DNA of 64,000 bases from Spizellomyces punctatus DAOM BR117. Taxonomy: Eukaryota; Chytridiomycota; Chytridiomycetes; Spizellomycetales; Spizellomycetaceae. The position numbers were made by a program, and so were the translations under genes. Numbering within the stretch: the stretch's first letter is position 1; every line of letters starts with the position of its first letter. The stretch spans positions 1,013,736 through 1,077,735 of the forward strand of contig NW_015971542.1 in the NCBI RefSeq assembly GCF_000182565.1, given 5' to 3'. The notes under the pieces were generated by a model. It was not told the origin of the DNA. It did not search any database and saw only the letters and a program-made list of their open reading frames with translations. Of the stretch, positions 50,699-63,793 are shown piece after piece.

Positions 50699-51582
50699 AT
50701 GAGCTACCAGCTATTGAGCCGACTTTCTCAAAGGCGGCCATTTCCTCAGAAATGCGGGATTCTACCCATTTTGGTATCCCTGCCTAATGCCGTAGACGCT
50801 TGGAATTGGCGAACATGTCATCCTGTACGCCGCTTTTCACCATGTACCACCGTACGAAGCAACTTGACGGAATCAGAAGATATTGAGCTTTGGATAAGTC
50901 GATTTTCAAAAGATAGCATACCGAGAGGTGCGTTGAGTATTTCCAATGGAATTAGGTACCCTCTAGGCTTAAAAATGCTTTTGTAGAGCAACTGGAGGTA
51001 TCCTTCTCTCGGAGTAGCGGACCTGGAGGGCAGAATGTCAACAAAGGTATCAACCAATGGTATCTGAGTTCTAGTTCATTTGGCTCAGCCGCTCAACCAT
51101 TATTCCGACCGCAGTAAATACAAAGGTAGACATGCGCTTTCCAATCAAGTATGCACAATGGCTGCCACCCGAAGTCAAGGCAAAACTACGTGAACAGGTA
51201 TGCACTTCAAGCACAGGCATAAATGCTTTTTTTCTAAACGTTTTGCGAAATAGAACGCAAACAGGATCAACAAAAAGCTAGAGTTTGTCGTCAGTTCTGA
51301 TCGACATCGAAATCAACATCAGAACTTTGAAGAGTGCCTAAGCAAGCTCTATACAGCCATAGTCGAAGCAGCAGAAGAGTTGGTACCAAGAGGCCCTAGC
51401 GAGGAAACATTGAAGCGGATAGAGGAATTGTAAGTAGTGGAAATTGCGCTCTATTGTGTGTCCTATTATTGATATTCTTTTGCGCCTCCAGTAAGGAGAT
51501 TGAAAGAGAGAAGAAAATGAAGGCAAAAGAGCGGCATGCTCAAAAGAAAGCCAGCCGGCGACGAGGAAAAGATGACTATTGA
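50699..51582 (+). CDS. ICT1: Mitochondrial peptidyl-tRNA hydrolase ICT1 (mL62-like), GGQ protein
   Basis: Five exons: 50699-50927, 50987-51046, 51115-51197, 51254-51429, 51492-51582; 212 aa. ICT1/ArfB-type release factors rescue stalled mitoribosomes. The catalytic motif sits in FSRSSGPGGQNVNKVNTKVDMRF, followed by QNANRINKKLEFVVSSDRHR and a Lys/Arg-rich tail (KKMKAKERHAQKKASRRRGK) that in this family threads the mRNA channel. The first ~60 residues form a mitochondrial presequence. Splice sites were chosen to keep the GGQ block intact; the naive reading through exon 1 runs into unrelated sequence. Confidence 0.93.
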
Positions 51583-51710
51583 GATTTGTTGGGGCGCGCG
51601 GCACTCTATTTATGCAGTCAACTCTTCATGTACATAGTTGGTGCGGTGCAGTTAGACGAGTGAGTGTAGATGTGGGTATAGATGACAGTTATTTGAATAA
51701 TATTTACATG

Positions 51711-52633
51711 CTATATTTTTACATCCGCAAAGGAGAATCTCCCTTCCAGTATCTCCGAGCGATCTGCTTGATCGATGTGCTGCAGCTGCTTACGAACATA
51801 CGTCACAAGCGATTCCAATTGCTTCGCATCAACGTCCTGAGACCCCAACAAGTTCCTAAGTGTATGAGGCGGAGTTAATGGGTGAGATGCCAGAACACGA
51901 ATTCGAAATAAACCGACCTCCACAGTGCTCCCGCCAAAATAGCATCTCCATAATAAAGCCCCTCGTCGTACGCCAAAGTTTGCCCATAATAGGCACTAAC
52001 CAAATTACTCATTATCTTGGACAGTTGTCGCTTCACCCCGGCCTTGTGGATCTTGATTTCAACGTCTAACCATATGTGATCAAAGATCTCCTGCTTCATT
52101 TCCTTTCCTTCAAGTCCTTCCGCCCGCAGACGGGCATTATAGATCCACACATGCAATAATGTCATCGCGAACCATGTCTGGAAGTTATCCGGAAGGTTGA
52201 GTGCTTATCGTGGCAAAAGATGAGCACATGGTAAATGCACAATTGACGCTAATGTCAGATGCATACCTTGCACAAAATCTGGCCGCTTTTCAAATTGGAG
52301 AGAGCACGCTTCATATGCATGCCGGGCAGAGTCAATTCGGCTCATTTTCCATTTTATGTAGCCTATTGGATTAATGAACTTTGAAACGGGATTCTGAAAA
52401 GGGAATGTCTTCAAAGTGCAAGATGGGTAAGCTTAAATACTGCTATCACTGTAAACACGCAAGGAAAAACCTGCCTCTCGCTCAGTTTGAACCCCACTGC
52501 CGCCGAAAGTGCGACTGCGGGCAGCAAGCTGTGCTGTTGGGAGAGTCACAGCTGCTCGCAAACAACGGCCCGATAGCCTTGAGCCATTTCGTATAATATT
52601 ACTCAAAGGCTGCGACACTGGTCGGACTGCCAT
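51711..52633 (-). CDS. CBP3: Ubiquinol-cytochrome c chaperone CBP3/UQCC1
   Basis: About four or five exons from the ATG at 52631-52633 to the TAG at 51711-51713; exon borders between 52170 and 52570 are uncertain. CBP3/UQCC1 works with CBP6/UQCC2 at the mitoribosome exit to fold newly made cytochrome b. The family core is visible: TWFAMTLLHVWIYNARLRAEG, IFDHIWLDVEIKI, QLSKIMSNLVSAYYGQTLAYDEGL, AILAGALWR. The N-terminal exon is Arg-rich (MAVRPVSQPLSNIIRNGSRL), a mitochondrial presequence. It diverges from the MPV17-family gene with 142 bp between the starts. Confidence 0.85.
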
Positions 52634-52775
52634 GGCTTACGTCTCGGTTGGGGAGGTGCCTCCAGGTTCAACATGAGCGAGATCAGCTTTGACATTCCAT
52701 TACCATGGCAACGAGCTCAACATCAATCCAGATGTGCTTGGACGATCCTTTGTGTGCGCTCTGCCCTGCTCGAAG

Positions 52776-53908
52776 ATGGCAGCCATATTGGGCGCATACT
52801 CGCGGTTTTTAACAAATTGGTACGTTCCTTTCCCTTTCTCTGTGCCGTACTTGAAGTGGGAGTGTTATTTCCTAGGGTTTTCTTAAAGTCGAGAAGGCTG
52901 ACCCCGTTTTTGTTTGCAGGCGCTATACTTCGCAATCTCTCACTGCTGGGACTCTTTGGTAGCCGCCCTTTTATCTAAATGTGTAGTTATCGAATGTTGG
53001 GTACTCAGATATTTTATGCTTCAGGTTTGCGGGTGATCTGATCAGTCAGAAGCTTGTGGAGGGAGACCAAAAGGAACACCTGCGCAGGGAAGCTGACCGC
53101 GAAAAAGGGTCACTTGAACACACTGAGAGACCGGGACGATGGGAAGCATGGGGGGTTGATTGGAGAAGAGTGTTAACAATGACATCTTTCGGAGTATGTT
53201 TCGCTGGTCCTCTGTGAGTGTTCGTATCTAGGAAATCGCGGACTTGACATCAAGTGGCACTTTATTCAAGATATCTTTTCGTTTTTTCAGATATACTTTT
53301 TGGTATAGATTGTTAGACGACAAAATTGTCGGGTACTTTGAGAGAATGGTATGCTAGTATATATTACGCGACCATAACCGACAAGTGGAAGTTCGGCGAG
53401 CCTGACAACAAATTGTAGGTGAAACGAAAGATCCAATCAACCACAACTTTAAACGTACCGAAAAGTAACCTCAAATGGAAGATCGCATTGACAAAAGGTG
53501 ACGCCGGTCATACCACTGATATTGATGATCGTATCAACTGATTGGCAAAGCTTTTCCATCGTGGTAATCAGTGGTTGCCGATATGGTCATTTTTGACCCG
53601 CCATTTCTCGGATTCTTCTTCATCAGCACACACCTTTTGTCTGGGTACTCATTCCAATCGGGTGTAGAACAGATGAAGCGGGACGTGCTTCCCACTTATG
53701 CTGTGGACGTTGCCGTATGGACGCCAATCCAACTGGTCAATTTCAGATGGATTCCAGTTTTATACCAACCAGTATGTGCTTAGTGTTTCATACGTAAATG
53801 ATAGCAAATCTAACATGGAATATTGATCAGGTGGTCGTGAATTCTGTCAACGTGGGATGGAATGCGTATCTAAGTTATGTTAAGCATCGTGACGAGAAGC
53901 TGCCGTGA
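52776..53908 (+). CDS. MPV17/PMP22-family membrane protein
   Basis: Seven exons: 52776-52819, 52920-52958, 53025-53213, 53291-53348, 53419-53497, 53572-53771, 53831-53908; 228 aa, all phases consistent. The family (MPV17, SYM1, PXMP2) comprises inner mitochondrial or peroxisomal membrane channels. Signatures: AYSRFLTNWRYTSQSLTAGTLWFAGDLISQKL, FGVCFAGPLYTFWYRLLD, WTPIQLVNFRWIPVLYQPVVVNSVNVGWNAYLSYVKH. An insertion of about 25 charged residues follows DLISQKLVEGD. Whether it is mitochondrial (SYM1-like) or peroxisomal is not decided by the sequence. Confidence 0.88.
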
Positions 53909-54087
53909 GATGTTCTTGCCGCCCTCGTCAACTAGCGTCCCCCAGGGGAATTGTACAGCATTATTTATTTTTTATTTGTCGGGGTTACGTACGGAATGCG
54001 GGTTGGAGATTAATAGATCCCTTAGAGATTCATTCCCATTGATATTGTATTTGTTACGCACTTCTCGGTCACTGTTCTCTTACCTTA

Positions 54088-55551
54088 CTACATCGCACGC
54101 TCCTTCTTTTGCTCCCTCTCACGCGATGGTGTCCATGCTTTGACTTCCCGTAGCGTCTTGTTTGGAGTCCTCGCACTGCCTTTGTCAGCCGGTTCAGATA
54201 TGTTGTGATTGCTGAAACAGACGAACCACATTTGCTTTACGCGGGTTTCCCAAACCGTGCCTTTCATCATAATTGTTAGGGCGCAGGCAGCAACGGCGGT
54301 GACTCCCATCAATACGAGAGTTGCAAACCAGAAACCGTACGCCTTAACAAGGGCCACCATCAGGCCAATCGCGATTGTAATGATCCCCCAGATGATACTG
54401 CTCAACCGTGCTTCATCCGCCCACCAAGGATTGTTCTCTTTCCCGTATCGCGTCCGCCACGTTCTCAACGAATCGCCCCTTTCCTTCCTCCACATCCTAA
54501 TGGCATGTCTCCCTGCCCGAGTTTCGCGCAATTCCTTCACTTTTTCGGCCAGTGATTTTGGCAGCTCACTTAACGAAGGCACTGACATGCCTAAGCGGGT
54601 AGCATAGGAATCCTTCTGAGGGTTGGGAAACAAAATGGGAATACAATGGGACGCAAACGATATGTCTGCTGCTGTAAGCTTTGGTCCGCATATGTAGGGC
54701 TCTTTTCCTCTTGGTACCGATGCGCTTTGCTTTTCCAGCACTTGCTCAACTTTGGAAAATACTTGGCTCACTTCGTTTAGCGCATTGAGCAATGCTCGGT
54801 GAGAACCTATCCCGAACCATGATTTCATGACTAGACGAATTATGGGCCAGGCTACCGCGTACGCTGCTCGCCACGGTTTCAAGTGTACCGTTTCGATCAG
54901 ATACTTCCTTGCCAGCCTATGGTCATTGAGGACCACGTGCAAGAATATGTGGCGTGCAGCAGGTGCTAGTAAGGTATCATACATTGTCTGAAAGTCTAGT
55001 GCGTCTGGAGGGGTGTAAAGGCGGAGTGTCGTGGAGAGGGAATGAGCGAACAGCCAGGTAAAAATGTCCACGGGTGAGCGTCGAAAGATCTGCAGATATT
55101 GTGATGGGAAGGCCCAGCCGTTGGTTGTACTGCTCTCTAAAAATGTGAAATCACGGCAGGGCTACCTCTCCTTTGCCGGATCTAAAGATCGGGACGTTCA
55201 CTTGCTGGTCTTTTGGCATCGGTTGTGAAAACCCGAAAGTCGCCCATATATGTCCCCCCCAAGGATAGTTGTCCTCTATGTATGTAACACCATGTCGATC
55301 CAATGCCCATCGCACAGCTTCTGTATGTTTTATGACAATGTGGTTCAGTTTATTGCGCTGGTACGCAGCTGCGACTCGAAGCCCCTACCACAATATGTGT
55401 CCCATGGTACGGTTATCAACAATCCCTTTGGCTTTGTTTCGTCTGTTGCAAGCGTCTTGAACCTTAGAGCAGCTGCGACACTTTCTCTATCGTCCTCATC
55501 AGATGAAGAATACTCCTCGAGGTTATCCCACTTATCGTAATTGATACCCAT
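54088..55551 (-). CDS. GST-fold protein with acidic N-terminus and two C-terminal membrane helices
   Basis: Three exons: 55389-55551, 55166-55320, 54088-55134; 454 aa. Residues 1-25 are acidic (NYDKWDNLEEYSSSDEDD), recalling the start of Hsp90 co-chaperones such as CDC37 only by style. A glutathione-S-transferase N-terminal domain follows (LLITVPWDTYCEAVRWALDRHG, VNVPIFRSGKGE, then ESS in the position of the Glu-Ser glutathione motif). A helical C-domain with GPKLTAADISFASHCIPILF comes next, then two adjacent membrane helices (about residues 355-400, SSIIWGIITIAIGLMVALVKA and WFATLVLMGVTAVAACALTI), then a basic tail. The second intron as drawn is only 31 nt. Catalytic activity is not assured. 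Confidence 0.65.
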
Positions 55552-55796
55552 ATTTTCGTGACCAGGAAGTGGAAGGGAGCGGAGCGCGAAGACGCGATCC
55601 CCATCATTATTTGCTTACGAAATACAGTACGCTGGTTTGCAAGCACTTTGATAAATTCTGGTAAAGTTGCTTTTCAGTGTTTCCAGATACTTTCTTGGCG
55701 AACTGCAAGGGCGGTAACTGCATTGCGAGTGGTGGGGAAGCTTTACAGCATTTGGTTGTCATCTGAACTAGTGCTAGCCATAGGTTGCACCACGCA

Positions 55797-56123
55797 TTAC
55801 GCCAATGCGTTTGATACCAAGTACTCCAGCATCATCAGTTCCATCGTCTCCAAGGTCTGCCTTTCCCAAAGCTCCAATGGGTGATGCCATTCCACCCTCA
55901 CATTATTGGATTTTTCGCTTTTCTGGAGGTCAATTTGATACCGCCAGGAATGTTGACCACACAAAAGAGTGCTGCAACGAACAAACCTCATGCAGCGTGC
56001 ATCTTGATGGATAGAAATCAATTCGCGGCGGATGGTAATCGTTCCTTCGCGGTAGGAGGGTTTTCCAGATTCCCCTGCTCCGAACAATACTTGAGAGCCT
56101 GTGCTTATTGAATTATCGTTCAA
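55797..56123 (-). CDS. Possible small gene, unresolved
   Basis: An open frame of 108 codons begins MNDNSISTGSQVLFGAGESGK and ends HHPLELWERQTLETMELMMLEYLVSNALA. The two ends look protein-like, while the middle (Cys-rich, near 55900-56000) looks like an intron; GT near 55983 and AG near 55930 could remove it. No family recognised. It could equally be part of a larger spliced gene or spurious. Confidence 0.3.
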   Translation of the reverse strand: MNDNSISTGSQVLFGAGESGKPSYREGTITIRRELISIHQDARCMRFVRCSTLLCGQHSWRYQIDLQKSEKSNNVRVEWHHPLELWERQTLETMELMMLEYLVSNALA

Positions 56124-56165
56124 TCATGTCCAGCTGGAGGGTTAGTCGCGCGACAGGAACTGTTG

Positions 56166-56370
56166 CTACGGTAACCCACTGATGACACTGCATGACAGCT
56201 TTGCCAGCACTGCTGGAACTCGGCTTGGGTGCCCAACCTGGTCTTTTCTCGCCCCATCCCGCAACCAGTGCAACAAAGCCGATAGCGTAGCGTAGTGCCC
56301 GAGCAGCGTGAAGATGCAAAACAGGAACTTGTTCGTTACCCTCGAAACGTAAGCTTTTTGGATATTGAGT
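56166..56370 (-). CDS. Possible short membrane protein, unresolved
   Basis: From the ATG at 56368-56370 a 68-codon frame contains one hydrophobic stretch (FLFCIFTLLGHYATLSALLHWL). A second minus-strand frame over the same bases carries another plausible one (RYAIGFVALVAGWGEKRPGW). Only one at most can be real, and neither matches a family I recognise. The start lies 19 bp from the PPR gene start on the other strand. Confidence 0.25.
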
Positions 56371-56389
56371 GCCATGGTAATTTCGGTGT

Positions 56390-58549
56390 ATGAAGGTAAC
56401 AGTAACCCACTCATATTATCTGACTGTCTTTGCAAAGTTTATAGCTGCGAGCACCTCGCGGTCGGCCAATTTTACGGCGTCGGCACTTCGGTGTAGGTGG
56501 TCTCAAACGCTCACTACTCGGGATGCCGCGCTATCCGGGGTGGAGAGAAGGCAGTTTATAACGAATTGTTATTGGCTCTATAATGCCTCGCCGAGAAGGA
56601 AATCTGATCAAGGGTATCACACATTGCGAGGAGACGCGACCCGACAAACGGTAAAGACTTCTCGTTTCGAAAGGCGACGGCTAGGATGGGATTCAAATCC
56701 GGACATTAACCGGCTCAACGAAGCTATCAACCGCGGCGATGCCTTTGAGAGCATGGAGGCGTTTGTTGAAATTGCCGATAGGCCAACGGGAGTGCAATCT
56801 ATGCCAGCAGCCACTCTCCAACGTCTCCTGGAGCTTCTGGCTTTCCAGAGGAAAACGGATTTCAATACAAGGAGGTCATGGATGGCCCAAGTCTTCCCAC
56901 CGGTATGGAGCACCTTTAAGCGCATGATTGCACAGAAAGAGCATCCCCCATACGAACTATGTGCAGCGCTCTTGACTGGGCTCTATGTATACCCAAACCG
57001 CGAGGTGGACAAGGTTCAGTGTACACTAGAGGTCTGGGAGTACATGAAAGCTGCGGATTTCGTGCGACTAATTGACACCAGCGTTGGTTGTACTGTCATC
57101 ACTCTTCTCATGAAAACTGGGCATGGGCACGAATATTTCGAAGAGATGAAGACTCACGGATACGCTACTGATCTGCGTTCATACGAGACACTAGTCAAAG
57201 CGTGTTGCGATGTCAATGATTTCTCAAAAGCTGCAGAATACCTGGATATTGTGGAGGAAGAAGGACTAGCTATCAACTCGAGAGTTTACAACTATCTCAT
57301 GAAAGGGCTGTCGAAAGGTGCATTTTGGAAGGCCGTGCTTGACCTCAAAAGGCGCATGGACGCAGCTGGTGTGAGAGCAAACAGTTTTACGTATACCATT
57401 ATTTTGAATGCTAGCGCGGAACTTCATGGCCTTGACATGACCGAAACCATCGCAGAAGAAATGGAACTGGAAGGAGAGAGCTTGGATCAATTCCACTATG
57501 GAACACTCGTGAAAGCTGCAGGGAGAGATGATAATGTCGAAAGAGCTGAATATTGGTATAACAAGATGCGTGAGGCTGGGTTTCCTCCAAGCGGAAAGGT
57601 GATCAACTCGTTAATGGCTGTGAACTGTCGCGTACGAGACATGGATCGTTCCGAAGAGCTCTTCAATGAAATGCCGAGATACAACGTCAAACCCACGAAT
57701 ATGCATTATTACAACATGATAGCAGGGTACATCAACAGTAGGAATGATGACAAAGCTTCATTCTGGCTTGAAAAGGTGCTCAAGGACGGCATCGTAGTGG
57801 AAGACAGCAATTCCCCTTTCACCCCATTTATTCAGCGTTACCTGCATCAGGACGATGATGAGAGCGCGCGAAAGATCCTCGATCTGATAAAGCGAGAACC
57901 TGAGCTACTGGGGAAGTCAGACACTCCATTCGTGACGTTTATGAGCTATTACGGAAAACGCAACCTGCAAGCGATGCTAGACTGCTTCCAGGAAGTTATT
58001 GATGCTGGCTTGGCCCCGTCACCCAATTCGTTTAACACGATCATGGCAGCTTATGCGAATCTTGGTAAAGTGGAGGATGCTGAAAATTGGCATAAGAGAA
58101 AGATTAAGGCTGGGCATGCGGAAGACCAAATTGGATTGGCTGTCCTAATGACAGCCTATCGTAAAGCTAAGCGATGGGATGATGGGTACACGATCTGGAA
58201 GCGATTACGGGGGTCCGATGTCTTATTACGCGAAGAGACAGTAACTATCTTTATCAAGTTGTGCAACCAGTGCAAGCAGCTGGAGACCATGCGAGAAGAA
58301 GTCATTTCGTTGGCGACAGACTCGTATGAATTTACGCCGGAGAACTTTAAAGCTATGGTCTTCGCGTACGGTGATAATAACGATATAGAATCAGCGCTAC
58401 GTGTGCTACTGGAGCTGATGCCACGAAAAGACAATGAGCATTTTGCGGAAGCTGGCATGTACGTTGCTCAATTGCTTGACAAGGCCGAGAATCACGACGA
58501 AGCAAGAAGGCTTCGGAGGTTAGCGATGTTGCATTCCAATAGATCTTGA
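56390..58549 (+). CDS. Mitochondrial pentatricopeptide repeat (PPR) protein
   Basis: Single exon, 719 aa. From about residue 160 the sequence is a run of 35-residue helical hairpins, for example DLRSYETLVKACCDVNDFSKAAEYLDIVEEEG, SRVYNYLMKGLSKGAFWKAVLDL, NSFTYTIILNASAELHGLD, SGKVINSLMAVNCRVRDMDRSEELFNEMPR and PNSFNTIMAAYANLGKVEDAENWHK. PPR proteins bind organelle RNA for stability, processing or translation. The first about 90 residues, Arg/Ser/Thr-rich and without acidic clusters, form a mitochondrial leader. At least ten repeats can be traced. The RNA target is unknown. Confidence 0.88.
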   Translation: MKVTVTHSYYLTVFAKFIAASTSRSANFTASALRCRWSQTLTTRDAALSGVERRQFITNCYWLYNASPRRKSDQGYHTLRGDATRQTVKTSRFERRRLGWDSNPDINRLNEAINRGDAFESMEAFVEIADRPTGVQSMPAATLQRLLELLAFQRKTDFNTRRSWMAQVFPPVWSTFKRMIAQKEHPPYELCAALLTGLYVYPNREVDKVQCTLEVWEYMKAADFVRLIDTSVGCTVITLLMKTGHGHEYFEEMKTHGYATDLRSYETLVKACCDVNDFSKAAEYLDIVEEEGLAINSRVYNYLMKGLSKGAFWKAVLDLKRRMDAAGVRANSFTYTIILNASAELHGLDMTETIAEEMELEGESLDQFHYGTLVKAAGRDDNVERAEYWYNKMREAGFPPSGKVINSLMAVNCRVRDMDRSEELFNEMPRYNVKPTNMHYYNMIAGYINSRNDDKASFWLEKVLKDGIVVEDSNSPFTPFIQRYLHQDDDESARKILDLIKREPELLGKSDTPFVTFMSYYGKRNLQAMLDCFQEVIDAGLAPSPNSFNTIMAAYANLGKVEDAENWHKRKIKAGHAEDQIGLAVLMTAYRKAKRWDDGYTIWKRLRGSDVLLREETVTIFIKLCNQCKQLETMREEVISLATDSYEFTPENFKAMVFAYGDNNDIESALRVLLELMPRKDNEHFAEAGMYVAQLLDKAENHDEARRLRRLAMLHSNRS

Positions 58550-58960
58550 ATGAGATTATGGGCTGGATCTCAGTGATCACGGACAGTTGTGTGCATATTC
58601 ACTAGATGGATGTTAGATTTTGCAGACATCAACATATTATTCGTTTCATGCGCGGCAAATGCACTATTGTATGATAGCACAGACGTTGGTAGATGCACTC
58701 CGAACCTGATTCGTTGTCCAACAAGAAATCAATTATTTGTAACTTATCGATTGCTGCCTTAGTGGTCTTCCTATACCAAATATTCATAATACCAATACGA
58801 GACTTGAGATAAATTCAGAATCATGGCCAATGCCACGATCATGAGTTTTGATGGCTTACATAATCTGCTGAAGTAATCGACTCAGATCACCAACCTGTAG
58901 CTAACCGACCCAATGTAAACTCTGTTGACTGTTCTTCATTACACAAAATTAGTTTTCGAT
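58550..58960. other. Intergenic region upstream of the DRC1-like gene
   Basis: About 410 bp, AT-rich. It holds the PPR 3' end and the promoter of the flagellar gene. No RFX-type inverted GTTGCC motif, as drives ciliary genes in animals, is visible. Confidence 0.4.
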
Positions 58961-62226
<3,266 letters not shown>

Positions 62227-62504
62227 GGTGGTTGGGATTGACATGGATTGATGTAGTGTGAAATCTTGCCATGTTTCTTGAGGGATTTATCTCGTAGATG
62301 AATTTTATGTCAATTGGATTCGTGCTGCCCTCCATTCCGGCTTGTGGCTTCAAATATCTTGAGAACATGAACACGAATCTAATTGTTCCACTCACATCCC
62401 CTTACGCATTTCCAACATAAAATGACTAGGTACAAAAAAACTATACATGTAGGACTAGTCAAGCTTTCTCGAAGTATATATAGATCGGACTTCTACTCGC
62501 AACA

Positions 62505-62880
62505 GGGGGTTCTAAGGAGGCCGTCCGGACACATCTCCCATGTCTGGCGTAGCAAGGAGTTGGTTGTCGGACATCCCCTGCAAGGAGACCGTCCAAGGGG
62601 TCTGTCGCGTCCGCGCAGCAAGGGGTTTGGTCGTTCACGTCCACGACGCGTCTTGCCAGGAGGCCGTCCAACGGGTTTGTTTGTCGCCTCGGTAGACACA
62701 ACACGTTCATCTCCCATGTCTGGCGTAGTAAGCGGTTGGTTGTTCACGTACACGGACACCCCTTGCAAGGAGACCGTTCCAGGGGTTTGCCGCGTCCACG
62801 GTTCATGTCTGGCGTGGCAAGGGGTTTGGGACGTTCAAGGAGGCCATCCCAGGGGGCCGTGACGTCCGCGGAGCAACTAG
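62505..62880 (+). repeat. Module-repeat array C
   Basis: Four to five imperfect units combining GCAAGGAGACCGTCCAAGGG, GTCTGTCGCGTCC, CATCTCCCATGTCTGGCGTA, GCAAGGGGTTTGG and TTGTTCACGTCCACG. Module order varies and some units are shortened, as if by unequal recombination. It lies about 280 bp past the DRC1 stop. Confidence 0.85.
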
Positions 62881-63084
62881 CAAGGGGATTGACTGTTCAA
62901 TAAAACCATTCAAGAGAAGGAATAGGATCGTCCCAATAGGCAACAGGTGTAAAGGTGCCGTCACCACCAGCAGCATCAACCCGTGATAACCAAGTAACCT
63001 ATCATTTGAAAAACCCGGTCTCAGTCTGGATCTTGAAAGCGCTCATCGTCTTCTTCATCGTTGGTTTTTCGTTTGCCTTTGCCT

Positions 63085-63540
63085 TCTCAACGTCACGGAC
63101 ACGACACGTCCATCCTCCATGTCTGGCGTAGCAAGGAGTTAGTTGTCGGACACCCTTGCACGGACACGACGCGTTCATCTCCCATGGCTGAAGCAGCAAG
63201 GGGCTAGTTGTCGGACACCCCCTGCAAGGAGGACGTGCAAGGGGTCTATCGCAAGGGCGTGGTTGCTCATGTCCACGACGCGCCTTGCAAGGAGGCCGTC
63301 CAAGGGGTCCGTCGCGTGCGCGTAGCAAGGGGTTTGGTTGTCGGACATCCCCTGCAAGGAGACCGTCCGTCCATCTTCCATGTCTGCCGTAGCAAGGGGT
63401 TTGGTCGCGCGTCGGTAGACACGACACGTCCATATCCCATGGCTGGCGTAGCAAGGGGTTTGGCTGTCACACCCCGTGCAAGGAGACCGTCCAAGGGGTT
63501 TGTCGCGTCCGGACACGTCCATCCATCCTCCAAGTCCAGC
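63085..63540 (+). repeat. Module-repeat array D
   Basis: Five to six units of the same family as A-C, separated from array C by about 200 bp of unrelated sequence. Includes the 10-bp palindrome CCTTGCAAGG within GCGCCTTGCAAGGAGGCC near 63281, and repeated CATGTCTGGCGTAGCAAGG blocks. Stops are scarce in most frames, producing overlapping open frames on both strands that are not genes. Confidence 0.85.
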
Positions 63541-63793
63541 GTACCAAATCTCACATCCACAACCAAGCCATCAAAGCAAACCTCACAAAAAATTAAAAAA
63601 ACAAAACCAAGTATATTGTTTACAAAAAGTTTTCAGCGCACACGACAAAAAAAACACAAAACTCGAGAACAGATCGGTAATGCATTCACCACAATTTCCT
63701 ATAAACCCAACTCACAAAACGAGATAAAATCATTAAGGGTACCAATAGGGTTTGATACACGGGTTTTGCTCATCAACATGTGAGATTCAAGTC

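Noticed and set aside
62505-63540. CRISPR-like array
   Set aside because: Units are joined modules without unique spacers of constant length, and the genome is eukaryotic.
62459-63566. Open frames up to about 190 codons in arrays C and D
   Set aside because: Translations are frame-shifted versions of the same DNA repeat on both strands; no splice or start context.
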